Positions 12,559 through 28,200 of a stretch of DNA of 64,000 nucleotides are shown here, one piece after another (the first letter of the stretch is position 1; each line of letters begins with the position of its first letter). The stretch comes from Lotus japonicus (taxonomy: Eukaryota; Streptophyta; Magnoliopsida; Fabales; Fabaceae), in the NCBI RefSeq assembly GCF_012489685.1, contig NC_080045.1, positions 53,581,815 to 53,645,814 of the forward strand. The letters run 5' to 3'. The position numbers and the translations under genes are program-made. The notes under the pieces were generated by a model. That model was not told where the DNA came from, made no database searches, and saw only the letters and a program-made list of their open reading frames with translations.

Positions 12559-12894
12559 GGGTTAAATATGTTTTTTTTTCCCTTTAAAATAATAAGAGTG
12601 AATTGAATTTAATTCCTCTAAAAAAATTCATAGCTCTTGATTCCCGAACATTAACGAAATGAGTGAAATTAGTCATTTGGTTCATTTTGTGGAGGCTTAA
12701 AACTGCCCCTAAACACAAAATAAATAAATTGTGATAGCTAAAAATCGTTGTAATACACAAAAATCACGACAGAAAATATGATAGGGACTTACTTCACCTA
12801 TTTCAAAAATGTTGGAGACTAAAAACTTTTATTTTTTTGAGAGACCAGATTCAATTCACACATATTTTTCAAGGATTAAAAACTTATTTAACCC
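12559..12894. mobile_element. foldback (inverted-repeat) element, ~336 bp
   Basis: Left end GGGTTAAATATG and right end ..ACTTATTTAACCC are inverted copies, and the pairing continues inward (gtgaattgaat on the left against attcaattcac on the right). No convincing target duplication: the flanks differ. Its termini recall the GGCTTAATT-ended Mutator-type MITEs at 7166 and 63427. Confidence 0.55.
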
Positions 12895-13019
12895 TGGGGG
12901 GAGACAAAAGATGGAGAAGAAAGTTTTCTCCAACTACTATTCCTTCATTTTTTTCATCCTTTTCAAACTAAATAATGAAATGAATTACATTTTTTCGGTA
13001 TTGACTGAGTTATTCTCAG

Positions 13020-13165
13020 ACCTAGTAACAATGAGACTAATTAATCGTTTAACGGTCAGCGCATCAAGCGGTAAGAACTAACTAATGAATCTTTTCATTT
13101 ACAAAAATTGAAATTCGAACCTCATACCACTTATCACTTATTTAAGGGATGAAACATTGAATCAT
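13020..13165 (-). mobile_element. tRNA-derived SINE, second copy of the family at 19611
   Basis: On the minus strand the text runs ggttcgaatttcaattttt .. cttaccgctt.atgcgctgaccg, which matches the SINE at 19611-19797 over the B box (ggttcgaatttc) and the segment up to cgctgaccg. Ends are approximate and no target duplication was identified. Confidence 0.6.
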
Positions 13166-13370
13166 CACGGAAAAAAAAAAAACAAACCCTTCTCATTCCC
13201 TCTTGTTTATTTTTACACCAAACAAGATAAATTGACTCAAACCCCGCCATTCCCACGGTTTCCCTCCAACTAAACATAGGTTAAACCACCACCCCTTCGC
13301 CTTGAATCAACGGTAACACGGCGCAGAGGGGGCAAAATCGAAGCGACCGCCACCGTCCACCGCCATCGAA

Positions 13371-18097
<4,727 letters not shown>

Positions 18098-19594
18098 GAC
18101 GTTCAATTTCAAGTTTGATGTGCTCTAACCATTTCAGTGGACCGGTTGGTCTTATATTTATGGCATTAGCTTATAATTGAAAAATTTCTTGATCATATTA
18201 TTTTTCAGATCTACCTTAAGGAACTAGAAGTATTCCAGCTCAGTGTATATATACAAAAGTTGATCCTGAATGGAAAACTTAAAAACAAGGTTGAAGGGGA
18301 TAAAAAGAATAATCACAAAATATTCTAATACTGGGAAACTGGGTGTTGAACACCATCAAGTGCTCATTTGCGTCGGTTGCTTCTACGTAAGTGTCCAAAG
18401 CCAATGTCTTGATCTTGTCTGAAATTACCGTGCCACGACTGCATATGAGAAATGTTGAAAGTTTGGCACCACCTTGGTTGATGATTGCGACACAACCTCT
18501 CGTGCCCAATATGGGATAAATATTCGGAATGAATGATGTACTGCTGACCAGGTGATATATAGTTCTCGAATCAGCGCACTAGGAGTCGAAGATTTAAGAT
18601 GATGTCAACCGTTAGCCAAGAAGGTATGAGTAAGTTCAACCACTTGATTTTGCAACGGTACATTCTCTTGTCAAAGCTCGGTCAAGCTAGTTAGTTGTAA
18701 CATCTCAACTATGACTCCAACTGCATCAATCCAACCGTTTGCATTCTCACTTAAAGTCTCCGACTTTGTCTACTGTCGAACATCTTCGCCTTAAAGTCTT
18801 CTCCTCAAGGACCTTGAAAATGTTTACAAGGGCCAACGATGAGCTTTAATGCTCACATAACATAGTGAATCTTAAAGATCGAGTTAGAATCATGATGCAA
18901 ATCCTAATATTTAATAGTACAAAAGTGAGCATACATTCTACGTTTCCTATGTTATTTCGGTTGTGCGGGGTCAGTTTAGTTATAGTATTTTATTATTTGT
19001 AAATAGTTTATTTAAGAAAAATCCTTCATTTAATCTTTAGATAAAAATATTAAAAGAAATATTAACAACACTCTCTTTAATATTTCTTTTTAATACTACT
19101 AGTATATGACAAATATTAAACCTACATATGCATGATTCTAACTTGGGTTGTGACTTTCAAAAAAAAAAACTTGGGTTGTGGATCAATAGGCCGACTTTAA
19201 CATCCACCAACGAGTATTCTTTCATTTTTCTTGGGTTCGGAGAAAACTGGAACGAGGCTCTGCTTTCTATGATGTTCACAGATTAGTATGCTAATGCTAT
19301 GTATCTTCCTTATAAATCATTAATTTTATACATTTTTTTAATTGTAGAATGATTCCGTTATCAGAATTTTCACCATTAGCAGCGGAAAAGGACCAAGGAT
19401 CCTATGAAAAACAAAGGTTTTAGCCTGTTTTCACTATTTTTTCTACACAACACTTTCTGGAAGAACTAGTCTAACAGAAAATCTCAAAATCATTGAAGAA
19501 AACCCACCTCTTTAACTCCTTCCAGCCAGCCCAGGAGGGCCGAAAAAACACTTTTAAACAAAAAAATAATTAAGACAATTTTCCTTATTTGGTT
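18098..19594. other. intergenic stretch
   Basis: 3' flank of RECQL1, then AT-rich DNA. The minus-strand text around 18279-18560 has a 76-codon open frame with a vague retroelement look (an Asp-Ser.. motif just beyond a stop), too weak to name. Nothing else supported. Confidence 0.4.
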
Positions 19595-19610
19595 AAATTC
19601 ACGTCTATCT

Positions 19611-19797
19611 AAGCAAGTGAATTGGTGTAGTGGTTCAGCACTTCATCCTTTAAGTAAATGGTTGGGGGTTCGAATTTCAACTTTTGCGAATAGAAAAAAC
19701 TCATTGGTCAGCCCCCTACCGCTTAGTGCGCTGACCGTGGGGCGAGAGATTATTCTTACGACTGTCGGTTGTGGAGATACCTTGGTTAAAGACAAAA
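19611..19797 (+). mobile_element. tRNA-derived SINE, 187 bp, with 16-bp target duplication
   Basis: Begins with an A-box-like tggtgtagtggt and has a B box ggttcgaattt ~50 bases on, the internal Pol III promoter of tRNA-derived SINEs; ends in gacaaaaaaa. The exact 16-bp repeat 'aaattcacgtctatct' flanks it at 19595-19610 and 19798-19813. The intact long duplication suggests recent insertion. Confidence 0.9.
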
Positions 19798-19813
19798 AAA
19801 TTCACGTCTATCT

Positions 19814-20454
19814 CATTATATTTTAAGTCATAAAATTCATATGATTTTAATGGAATCTTTATAAGAGAAGTACTTTTTTTAGATTGGAATGAAAACAAAA
19901 ACATACAGAAGAAAACAAAAAGAGGTAAAACTAACCATTCTTCAACAATTGGAGAACATCTTCCGAAGAAGAGGACCAAGTCTTTAGTACTTCTCTCTTC
20001 TTAAGTCTCAATTTAGTTAGAGAATTAACCACTCTATTAAGGTCTCTAAAGGGATGTTGGAAGACAACCGCACAATTTTATTGTACTAAAATTCTCGCTT
20101 CAGCCAAATACGTTGTGCAAGAGTGAAGATTGAAAGGGTCATTTTTTTATTACTAGTAAGTGACTATACTATAGTAACCAAGCATGCCATATGTCTCTCT
20201 CTCTCACTACCTTCTCTTTTCATTTTCCATATTGTGGTGAAAATGAAAAATGTATGATAAATCATAAATATATGATTAGTGTTAATTTATTATTTGTGTT
20301 CAGAGCATTAATGCATCACGTCAGGTCAGTTTCTGCACGGACGGTCACTCACATTACATTTATACACTCCTTCCTCTTCTCTTTCTCCTTCCTTCCTTCA
20401 CATTTGTCAGTTAACACTCTCTGTCACTCTTCCTCCTTCTCCTTCACCACAATA
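19814..20454. promoter_or_regulatory. upstream region of the DUF1645 gene
   Basis: No gene. CT-rich leader with TTCC and CTTC repeats from ~20365 to 20450 just before the start codon, typical of a plant 5' UTR. The open frame continues upstream of the chosen ATG to 20191 but the sequence there is not protein-like. Confidence 0.4.
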
Positions 20455-21513
20455 ATGGAACTCCTCCAACCACCTCCCACCTTCGACAGCACCTGCTCCA
20501 CCCCTTACGTCAGCGCCCCATCCAGCCCCGCCGGCTTCTACTACAGCGCCCCCGCTAGTCCAATGCACTTCGCCGCCATCACCTCCTCCTCCGAGTTCGA
20601 GTTCTCCGCCAGGTTTGGCTCCGCCGCCTTAGCTTCTTCTGGTGCCATGACCTCCGCTGACGAGCTTTTCCTCAACGGCCAGATCCGCCCCATGAAGCTC
20701 TCCACGCACCTCGAACGGCCACAACTCCTCGCTCCCTTGCTGGATCTGGAAGGTGAGGAGGAAGATGAAGAGGTTGTTGTCAGAGGTAGAGATCTGAGGC
20801 TCAGAGACAAGTCTGTGAGGAGAAGAACCAGATCTATGTCTCCTCTCAGAAACGACACGCCTCTTGAGTGGGCAGAGAGTGAAGAACCTGAAGACAAACC
20901 AAATCAAACCAACGACAACAACGTTGACAGCAACAATGGCTGTTCCTCTGAGATTCTGGAGAGTTCAAGGGACAAGGTAGTGGATGAGTTGGGGTTGGGT
21001 TTAGCCTTGGGTTTGGAGCAAACTCCATCAGTTTCAGCTTCATCTTCTCGTTCTTCTTCAGCTGGAAGAAGCTCTAAGAGATGGGTTTTCTTGAAGGATT
21101 TTCTCAGAAGCAAGAGTGAAGGAAGAAGCAACAACAAGTTCTGGTCCACCATTTCCTTCTCACCCATCAAGGAAAAGAAGAACAATCATCAGAATCTGCA
21201 GCAGCATTCAAAGGACAACAACAAGCCTAGTGAGAATCAGAGAAATAATGGGTCTTCTTCAACCAAAGGAAGCTCTCAAGGTTGGGCTAAGAAAATGACC
21301 GGAAAACCCACCAACGGCGTCGGGAAGCGGCGCGTGCCGGCGTCGCCGCATGAGTTGCTGTATAAAGCAAACAGGGCACAAGCTGAGGAGTTGAGGAAGA
21401 AAACCTTCTTGCCTTACAGGCAGGGTTTGTTTGGTTGCTTGGGGTTCAGTTCAAAGGGTTATGGAGCCATGAGTGGGTTTGCTAGAGCCTTAAACCCTGT
21501 TTCATCAAGGTAA
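20455..21513 (+). CDS. DUF1645 family protein
   Basis: A single exon, 352 residues from the ATG at 20455. The frame is open further upstream, but that part is low-complexity leader and the family begins MELLQPP-like here. Features: an N-terminal STPYVSAPSSP motif, two SAP.SP repeats, FEFSARF, an acidic run EGEEEDEE, an RRRTRSMSPLR segment, and the conserved core RWVFLKDFLRSKSEGR (the DUF1645 signature) around residues 205-222. The C-terminal part has KRRVPASPHELLYKANRAQAEE and a Gly-rich end. Much of it is Ser/Asn-rich and probably disordered. The family is plant-specific; some members are nuclear and linked to stress or growth, but I cannot assign a molecular function. Confidence 0.85.
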   Translation: MELLQPPPTFDSTCSTPYVSAPSSPAGFYYSAPASPMHFAAITSSSEFEFSARFGSAALASSGAMTSADELFLNGQIRPMKLSTHLERPQLLAPLLDLEGEEEDEEVVVRGRDLRLRDKSVRRRTRSMSPLRNDTPLEWAESEEPEDKPNQTNDNNVDSNNGCSSEILESSRDKVVDELGLGLALGLEQTPSVSASSSRSSSAGRSSKRWVFLKDFLRSKSEGRSNNKFWSTISFSPIKEKKNNHQNLQQHSKDNNKPSENQRNNGSSSTKGSSQGWAKKMTGKPTNGVGKRRVPASPHELLYKANRAQAEELRKKTFLPYRQGLFGCLGFSSKGYGAMSGFARALNPVSSR

Positions 21514-24500
21514 AACAGTTTCATGTTTAGGGTCTTCCTAAACTTGTACATACAGATCGATCACTATCAATTACCACTATCATCATCATCACTATTATTA
21601 TGATTATTGTTTGTTAATTAGATCATTTTGGAATCGTTTAGCTTAGTGTGATAGCTTTTAAGATCACCCACCCCATGTTTCCATTATTGGGTGAATGAAA
21701 AAGTTTGGTTCTGATGGTTCAAATTGGAAGCCTATGCTAATAGGTTTCTTCTTCCATCGCCATCGTCCTTGTAGATGATGATGCTGATAAAAGCTAGGCA
21801 CAATCAATGTACTAAGTGTACTCACAGCATCACTATTTATACAGTTGCTGTGCAGTAACTGGAGTTTTTATATTATTCACACTGTTCTTAATTTTTGCTT
21901 TGTTATATTAAGTACATGAGTTTAGGGTGAATTGAGCCTGAGAAATGGTTAGATTTTCCTTGTACGATATTATTTTGTGGGGTTACATTTTCATTGGAAG
22001 GGAAACCCCAAATGAATGTGCAAAAGGGGGACAGTTACAGAATCCGCGTGGTGTGGGGTGCCCTGTTATTAGTTGGCTCTGGTCCCATAGAAACAGTGAA
22101 GTCGATTTTCAGCCTGGGTTGGCCGCACCGCACAACTTGGTCGCAAATTTTGAGTTTAACTCTTACATCGATTGAGGGTTTGAATCATTTTCGCGTTAAG
22201 TAAAATCTCAGTTGGTGGAAAACTCTCGTTAAAGACATTCCTTGCCCCTCATGTGGCCATGCTCACAATGCGGCCGGACTTGCTTGCAGTAGTAGCCAAC
22301 CATGCATACCCAAAATTGAGTCTTTGCATGCTCGTCTCTCTAGCGCACTACTAACGCCAACCATGCATACCCAAGTCTTTGCTTTTCTCTCTAGCGCATT
22401 ACTAATCTCTAATTAGTAATTTGGAGATGTTTTCTCTATGTTTTGCCATTTTATTTATAAAAAAAATCAGAAAAGAAACACTGATCCGAATATGCCACTC
22501 ACCACATCACAATTGAAAGATCTTTTGTGTTTTGTAAGCATCTTTTAGAACTTAAGTATTTGTTGTGATGTGAAAATTGCATGAGAATGAGATAGCTTTG
22601 AAAATGATGGCCATTAATAGATGAGGTTAAATGAGTTTATCCTTTATATTGGGGTCCATATGGTTAGATGTTGGGTTATTATTATGCCATGATAGCTAGG
22701 TAGATATAATTTGGATTATTTTGATCCATGAAAAAGATGTTTGCAAATCTATATATAAGCGACAAGATGTGGACATAAAGTAGATTGAGATTATTTTGAC
22801 ATTGACTTGCTCTTAAGTAAGTATTATATAAGCTGGAATAATGGAACCCATCTAAATCCCCAAAGAGTAGTTCCATTTTCTTTTTGGATGTTTCTATAAA
22901 GGTATCTTTTTTCTTTTCGTAATAGTGTTACGTACCGTCCCGTTGCTTGTTGCACCCTCAGTTTTCTTTACTCAAAGACCCCACTGCAATAGTTGAAGGG
23001 TTTTCTTTTCTTATTTGGTGGAAGATTTAAAAAAGGAGCCAATAAATACTACGATATGTGGATAAGAATGGGAGGTTACAACTCCTTAAATACGGTGGTG
23101 GAATTTAAATTTGTTTGCCGGCGGCTTCTAAAGTTTGTGGCAAAATAAGACTACCACTACCACGCCACCCGGACTTTGTTTGAGTACCGGATAATTTGGA
23201 ATGTCCAAATTTGGGCTTTATTAAAACTATGGTGGGTGAAAAGTATGGCAATAAAATGTCACTAATTAAACAGATGGCATTGAGGAGGAAAAAAATCTTT
23301 CAACATAAAATGGATACAAGAAAGCTCCAACCCATAAAACATACAAGACTATCAGGTATCAAAATAAAGCTCAAGCTGAATTTAGCAGATAATCCCAATG
23401 CTAGCCCACATACCAGAAAGATACATGGATTCAAGTTTAGACAATGATGATAATGTGAACATAGATAGTAAGTATCTATTATAAATTTATAAGAGCTAGT
23501 AATGAAATTATTTATTTAGTGGCCAAAATTTTTTGAGTACCATTAAAGCAACATTATCACTGTATCCATATATAGGCGTAGACTATGGTGGGTGTTTCAA
23601 AAATCCACCAATGCACCAAGGGTTAAACACCGTCAAATGTAAGATTCTATAAATATTTCTTAAATAAATTGTTGTGATTGAATCAGTGGTAACATATTAT
23701 TTTTGTCAATATACCTTCTTTCATTCACCTACGATCATCGCACCCCAAAGCTTGACTCCACTGTGACTCCACCCACAACCATCCTCATTTTTGGGGATCT
23801 TGCTATCGTCTTCACTGACATTGGTAGGCGGGGTCAGCACGATATGGAATGTGCCAAAGAACCCCCTGTGTCGAACGTGCCATTTGTTGGCCCATAAGAC
23901 CACTAAAGCTTCAAATTGAATAATTGTATCTTCACACCTAAAAAATGAGGTGTCGAGAGGTGGAGGAAGAGAGAGATATGAAGAAAAGAGAGATAAAGTA
24001 AAGATGTGATAGGTGATTTGATTGATAGAGGAAAGTGAAATAGATAGAAATGAAGGTGGAAAAAGAGTGGAAAGGGTGTATATATCATAACTCGAACTCC
24101 CGCCCCCTTTTAGGTGGATTAGTGGGAGGTGGGGCATGTTTACCCGTTTTCCATTCCAACCCTCTCCATAAATCCATTATCCCCCAACTCATACGATCAT
24201 AATCGACCACTGGAACCCTACATTAGGACCTCCACTCAACACCCCTAAACAGACCCACCATTTTAGGTTCTACCCAACCACCATTTACGGTGGAGCAAGA
24301 AATAGAGGAGTCGCGATTAAACAAGAAGATAAATCCTAAGTTGGATACACGCTATGACCAATGCAAACGAATGTTATGACTCACTTTGAGACAAAAAGTG
24401 AACATAACTATTCTTGACGACTATGATGGAAGTTTATTCACATTCTAGTGGATTGTTATCAAACACACATAGAATCTTTACTTCATTCTTTCTCTTCCAT

Positions 24501-24968
24501 TACTTTCATCAAATAACTAATTTATCTACTCATCTTCACATCACTTTCTCTCTACTCGTCCTCTGTCTTTATACTCTCATTCTCATAAACCAAACATAGT
24601 TTAGCATTTAATTTTTCCTTCTATAACATACACTAACTGTGGTTTTCCTTTAATGAAAAATCTGTTGGTGTCATCCTCACACTTATTCATGTCATCCATG
24701 TTCATATCGCATTTTAAGTTTGCGGTATCGACAAAATGCATACTACACTTTAAATTGCAGTATGCATTTTGTATTTTTTCATACCACACTTTAAAGTGTG
24801 TCAAGTGTATTTTGCAAGGAGGTGACATGAATATTGTGAGGGTGTTTTTCCTCTTTTACTTTCTTTTATTTTTTTCCCACCAATCAATCATGGTAAAGAG
24901 GATATATTTCATTCACTCTTCAGTAAATCACTCACTAGCTAGCTACCTGTACTGGGATTCCCTCCTTT
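21514..24968. other. intergenic stretch
   Basis: About 3.4 kb without a recognisable gene. Near 22125-22245 is a tRNA-like block (ggtttgaatcattttcgcg .. ctcgttaaagac) resembling the 3' part of the SINE at 19611, so a degraded copy is possible. A pair of similar tgcatac/cattttgt blocks at 24735-24790 form an imperfect inverted repeat. Open frames here (e.g. 23196-23447) match nothing known to me. Confidence 0.4.
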
Positions 24969-24977
24969 ACTTTTTTG
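24969..24977. repeat. 9-bp target-site duplication, left of the large MULE
   Basis: The bases 'acttttttg' recur exactly at 36508-36516 on the other side of the element. The match can be extended to 11 bp (..ggg), but aligning the inverted repeats at GGA places the element edge after 9 bp, the usual Mutator length. Confidence 0.8.
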
Positions 24978-25039
24978 GGATTTATTTATTATGGACCAGT
25001 TTTTTGTGGTCTAATGTTACACCACTCCCGGTTGACCTG
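24978..25039 (+). repeat. left terminal inverted repeat of the MULE
   Basis: Pairs with 36446-36507. Best conserved blocks are TATGG.CCA, TTTTTTGTGGTC, GTTACACCAC and TTGACCTG. The T-rich and A-rich sequence just inside both repeats is also similar, so the true repeat may be longer with gaps. Confidence 0.85.
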
Positions 25040-27250
25040 ATACCATAGGTAATATTGTATTTTTTAAATATTTGAAAACAAAATAATTAATTTATAAACC
25101 ATAAATGATTTAATTAGTAAATAAAGATTAGTAGTTAATTGAAGGTAAATCATAGTGGTAATTGGGGAGGTAAAATGATAAGGTAAATCAGTTAATTACT
25201 TAATTACTCCTACTAATTACACCAAAAAATCATTAATTGTCTCCCACTTACTCACTTCAATTACTCCAACTACCCACTCACTTTAATTTTCAAAATCAGA
25301 TCTAAATCACTTTCATTTTCAACCCATACGCCCCAGAAATCAAACACAAAAACCCATTTGGCCTTTTGTTCTCGAGAACTCTTTAGGGTTCATGGCCACC
25401 TTCATCGCAACCCACCTCCAGATCTAGCGTTCTCGTCGCCTTTCCTCTTCCTCCAACCACCTTCATCGAAGGCCGAGATCGTTCGTTCAACGTCGCCTGT
25501 TCTCTTCCTCGAAACCCACCTCCCTTGATACCCACCATCCGTTGAAAACCCACCTTCATTCGAAGCCCAACATCGAATCCGGTTTCCATGGGTGGATTCG
25601 TCTCCAGATCTAGCGAATCCCTTTGTCACACATCGCGTTTCCTTTTCTCATTCCACCGAAGTGTAAGTTCTTCATTTCTCATCCCCTTCTCCTTGTTGAA
25701 GTTTAGGATTTAAAATTTTTGAAACAAGTTGGTGATCTAAGTGTCGTTTTCGAGTTCTGAAATTGGTTTTTCTTTGTTGGGTTTTTTCCAGATTAAGGTG
25801 ATTTTGAAAATAATTACTGCATGAACAAGAGAGAATTATTTGGTTCAATTTTGGGGTTCTGCCAGATTAAAGCGATTTTGATCCGTTTTAGAGTTGAAAT
25901 TTGGGTTTTCAAATTATTGAATTGAAGTCAATTTGAAATTAGGGTTGAATTTGGGGGTTTTCAAATTAGGGATTTGACATTATTCTGAAATTAGGGTTGA
26001 ATTTAGGGGTTTTCAAATTAGGGATTTGACATTATTCTGAAATTAGGGTTGAATTTGGGGGTTTTCAAATAAGAGATTTCAAGTGTTGAAATTAAGTAGT
26101 GCATGTATGGGATGCGAAGATGTTATCCTGCAAACACTTTTTTAATTTGTGATTCGAAGTATTTTTGGTTTTTTCGTTACTTTGTTCAATTATTGGATTG
26201 AATGAATACTAACAGTAACACTTTCTGTTTGTGTTAAAACAAGGGAGGATCTCGGTGTGCTTGAAGGATAACGGTGAAGACATGAAACCCAGGTTATGGC
26301 GAAGACATGAATCCCAGGATAATCTGGGTATGCTTGAAGGAGGAGCACGTTTTTTTTTTTTTGAAAATGAAGAATGAAGGAGCTGGTCGAGCGAAGTGGG
26401 CCAAGTTTTTGTAAGTATATGTATTTTTGTCATGGCCCAGATGGTTTATTTTTTTTGCCTCTTCAATCCGGGCCAAAAAAAAATTGTTCAGGTCCGTTTA
26501 AATCAAATTTGTTTTTTATTACCAAAAAAAAAACAAATTTGTTTTTATGTATTATACTGTAAATAATATCAATAAACAAAATAATTTATATTTATTTCTA
26601 AAAAATAATAAATTAAAATAATAAATATTTTTTATTTATTAATATTTGTTTTTATTAAAAAATTGATTTTTATTTATTATATTGTAATAAATAATATTTA
26701 AATATTTTTATTATGCATTTATTATTAATATTTTTTAATTATTAATATTTGTTATTATATTATTCTGTTAGAAATAATATTTATATTTGTTAATTATTTA
26801 TTTATTTATTTGTAGATAATAAAAGATTATTAATGAATTATAAATATTTATTAAATATTTAAGTCTTATCTCATATGTCCCTTCTGACCTTTCTTGTACA
26901 CTCATCTGTCCCTTCTCACCTGTCTTCTACCCTCATCTCCTTTGCTGAGACGCATCAGATACGCATGATGCGTGTTCAGGTAACTAAGCACGTGATGTGC
27001 TTTAACTTGAATGTGAATTAACACAGCTGTCTTCCGTTTGGTCAGGCGTAGGGTAAAGCCTACCCTGCCCCTCCGCCGCAGGCTATCTGTCAACGTGCAG
27101 AGGCTTGTCACTATGTGGTTCACTCACAGAATATAATATGTTATGTTAGAGTTAGGTACATAGTAAATATTGTAATTACTATCTTAGATATATCTATCTT
27201 AGATATATATAACCAACGGTTGGGACAGTCCTACATAGAACTTCTAAAAA
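25040..27250. promoter_or_regulatory. left non-coding arm of the MULE
   Basis: No gene recognised. 25380-25660 is a C-rich, repeated 'cacctccagatctagcg / ccaccttcat' region; 25935-26085 is a 52-bp tandem repeat (separate entry); 26490-26870 is extremely AT-rich low-complexity sequence; 27130-27215 carries repeated 'atcttagatatat' just before the first gene. Confidence 0.5.
25935..26085 (+). repeat. 52-bp tandem repeat, about 2.9 copies
   Basis: Units start at 25935, 25987 and 26039; each begins gaaattagggttgaattt and contains ggggttttcaaatta. The first two units differ by single bases, the third diverges at its end. Confidence 0.85.
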
Positions 27251-27718
27251 ATGGAAACACCAAGTAGTGAGGGAATGGGGAAATACGTTGTGTTTGTGGG
27301 TAGAGAACCGGGCATTTACAAAACTTGGGCCGAAGTACATCGCCAAGTCTATTGCTACCCTGGGAACATTCATGAAAAATACTCCACTTGTGACGCGGCT
27401 GCCAGCGCGTGGATGAAATTTTTGGCCAAGGAATCCATGAGAAAGTTTCCTCGGACAACAGCAAGGGAATTGGGACATGTTTACTGGGAGGGTGATCTAC
27501 ACTTTCGTCCATCTTCTTCAACCATAACTCCATCTGCAGCCTCAATGTGTCCTACATTGAGCGAGGCTGTAAAAGATGGAGTTTGTGAGCCTCTCAAAGG
27601 CTGTGGGGTTGAGAAAAAGAGGGATGGTGGAGCAATAAAGTGGCTGTGGATTACCATGTGTTGTGTTTTATTTGGTATTTTCATTGGAATTATGGCCACT
27701 CTCTATGTGGTTTCCTAA
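27251..27718 (+). CDS. MULE-borne small protein with RNase H1 N-terminal/viroplasmin-like domain and C-terminal membrane segment
   Basis: A single exon of 155 residues. Residues ~10-57 (KYVVFVGREPGIY, TWAEVHRQVYCYPG, then a Cys-Asp-Ala-Ala.. helix) fit the RNase H1 N-terminal hybrid-binding fold, also known from caulimovirus viroplasmin (Tyr-Val-Val..Gly...Gly-Ile-Tyr..Trp...Gln-Val pattern). There is no RNase H catalytic domain behind it. Residues ~130-155 (WLWITMCCVLFGIFIGIMA) are a hydrophobic membrane-spanning tail at the very C-terminus, preceded by a Lys/Arg pair, as in tail-anchored proteins. In other proteins the domain binds RNA:DNA hybrid or double-stranded RNA; here the function is unknown. 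It is the first of three plus-strand genes in the element. Confidence 0.75.
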   Translation: METPSSEGMGKYVVFVGREPGIYKTWAEVHRQVYCYPGNIHEKYSTCDAAASAWMKFLAKESMRKFPRTTARELGHVYWEGDLHFRPSSSTITPSAASMCPTLSEAVKDGVCEPLKGCGVEKKRDGGAIKWLWITMCCVLFGIFIGIMATLYVVS

Positions 27719-28200
27719 ATGTCTTAAGTGTTTTATTTCTTTTGGGAGTTCTGTTGTATTAAGTCTTTCCTATGTTTAATGGACCATTGTTGGGACCCCA
27801 GTGTTGTATTTTGTATTCCAATTTATAATTTAACTTGTGTTAATGCTTTCTTCTGACCTATTCTAATTTAAATTTTAAATTTCCTCATTGTGGGGTCCTT
27901 TATTCACACATAATATAGTAATCTGAATGTAGGTAATTGCTTCTGGTTATAATCTTAGTACTTTTTAAGGAAAATCTTAGTACTATGTAACTATGTAGTT
28001 TATATACCTAGTTCACGTGTGGGGTCCCCAACCAATTTGAAAGTGACCTGACTTGACTTGTTTACATGTTACTAAACCCTAATTTCTGTTCTATTAAAGG
28101 GCTATTCACCCCAATGCCCACATTCGGTTGAAGGCTATTCACACTCTTCTCTTCTATCCTCTTTTTAACTATTTGGGATTTTTTGTAAGTTTACTTAGTG

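Noticed and set aside
12559..12894. LTR retrotransposon remnant
   Set aside because: The ends are inverted, not direct, repeats.
18279..18560. Retrotransposon gag-pol fragment
   Set aside because: Only a vague motif resemblance and internal stops; not enough to support a call.
20541..21185. Minus-strand open frames under the DUF1645 gene
   Set aside because: Low-complexity Ser/Leu translations caused by the codon use of the opposite strand.
24601..24828. Protein-coding gene next to the left end of the MULE
   Set aside because: The frames on both strands are AT-driven and no domain is seen.
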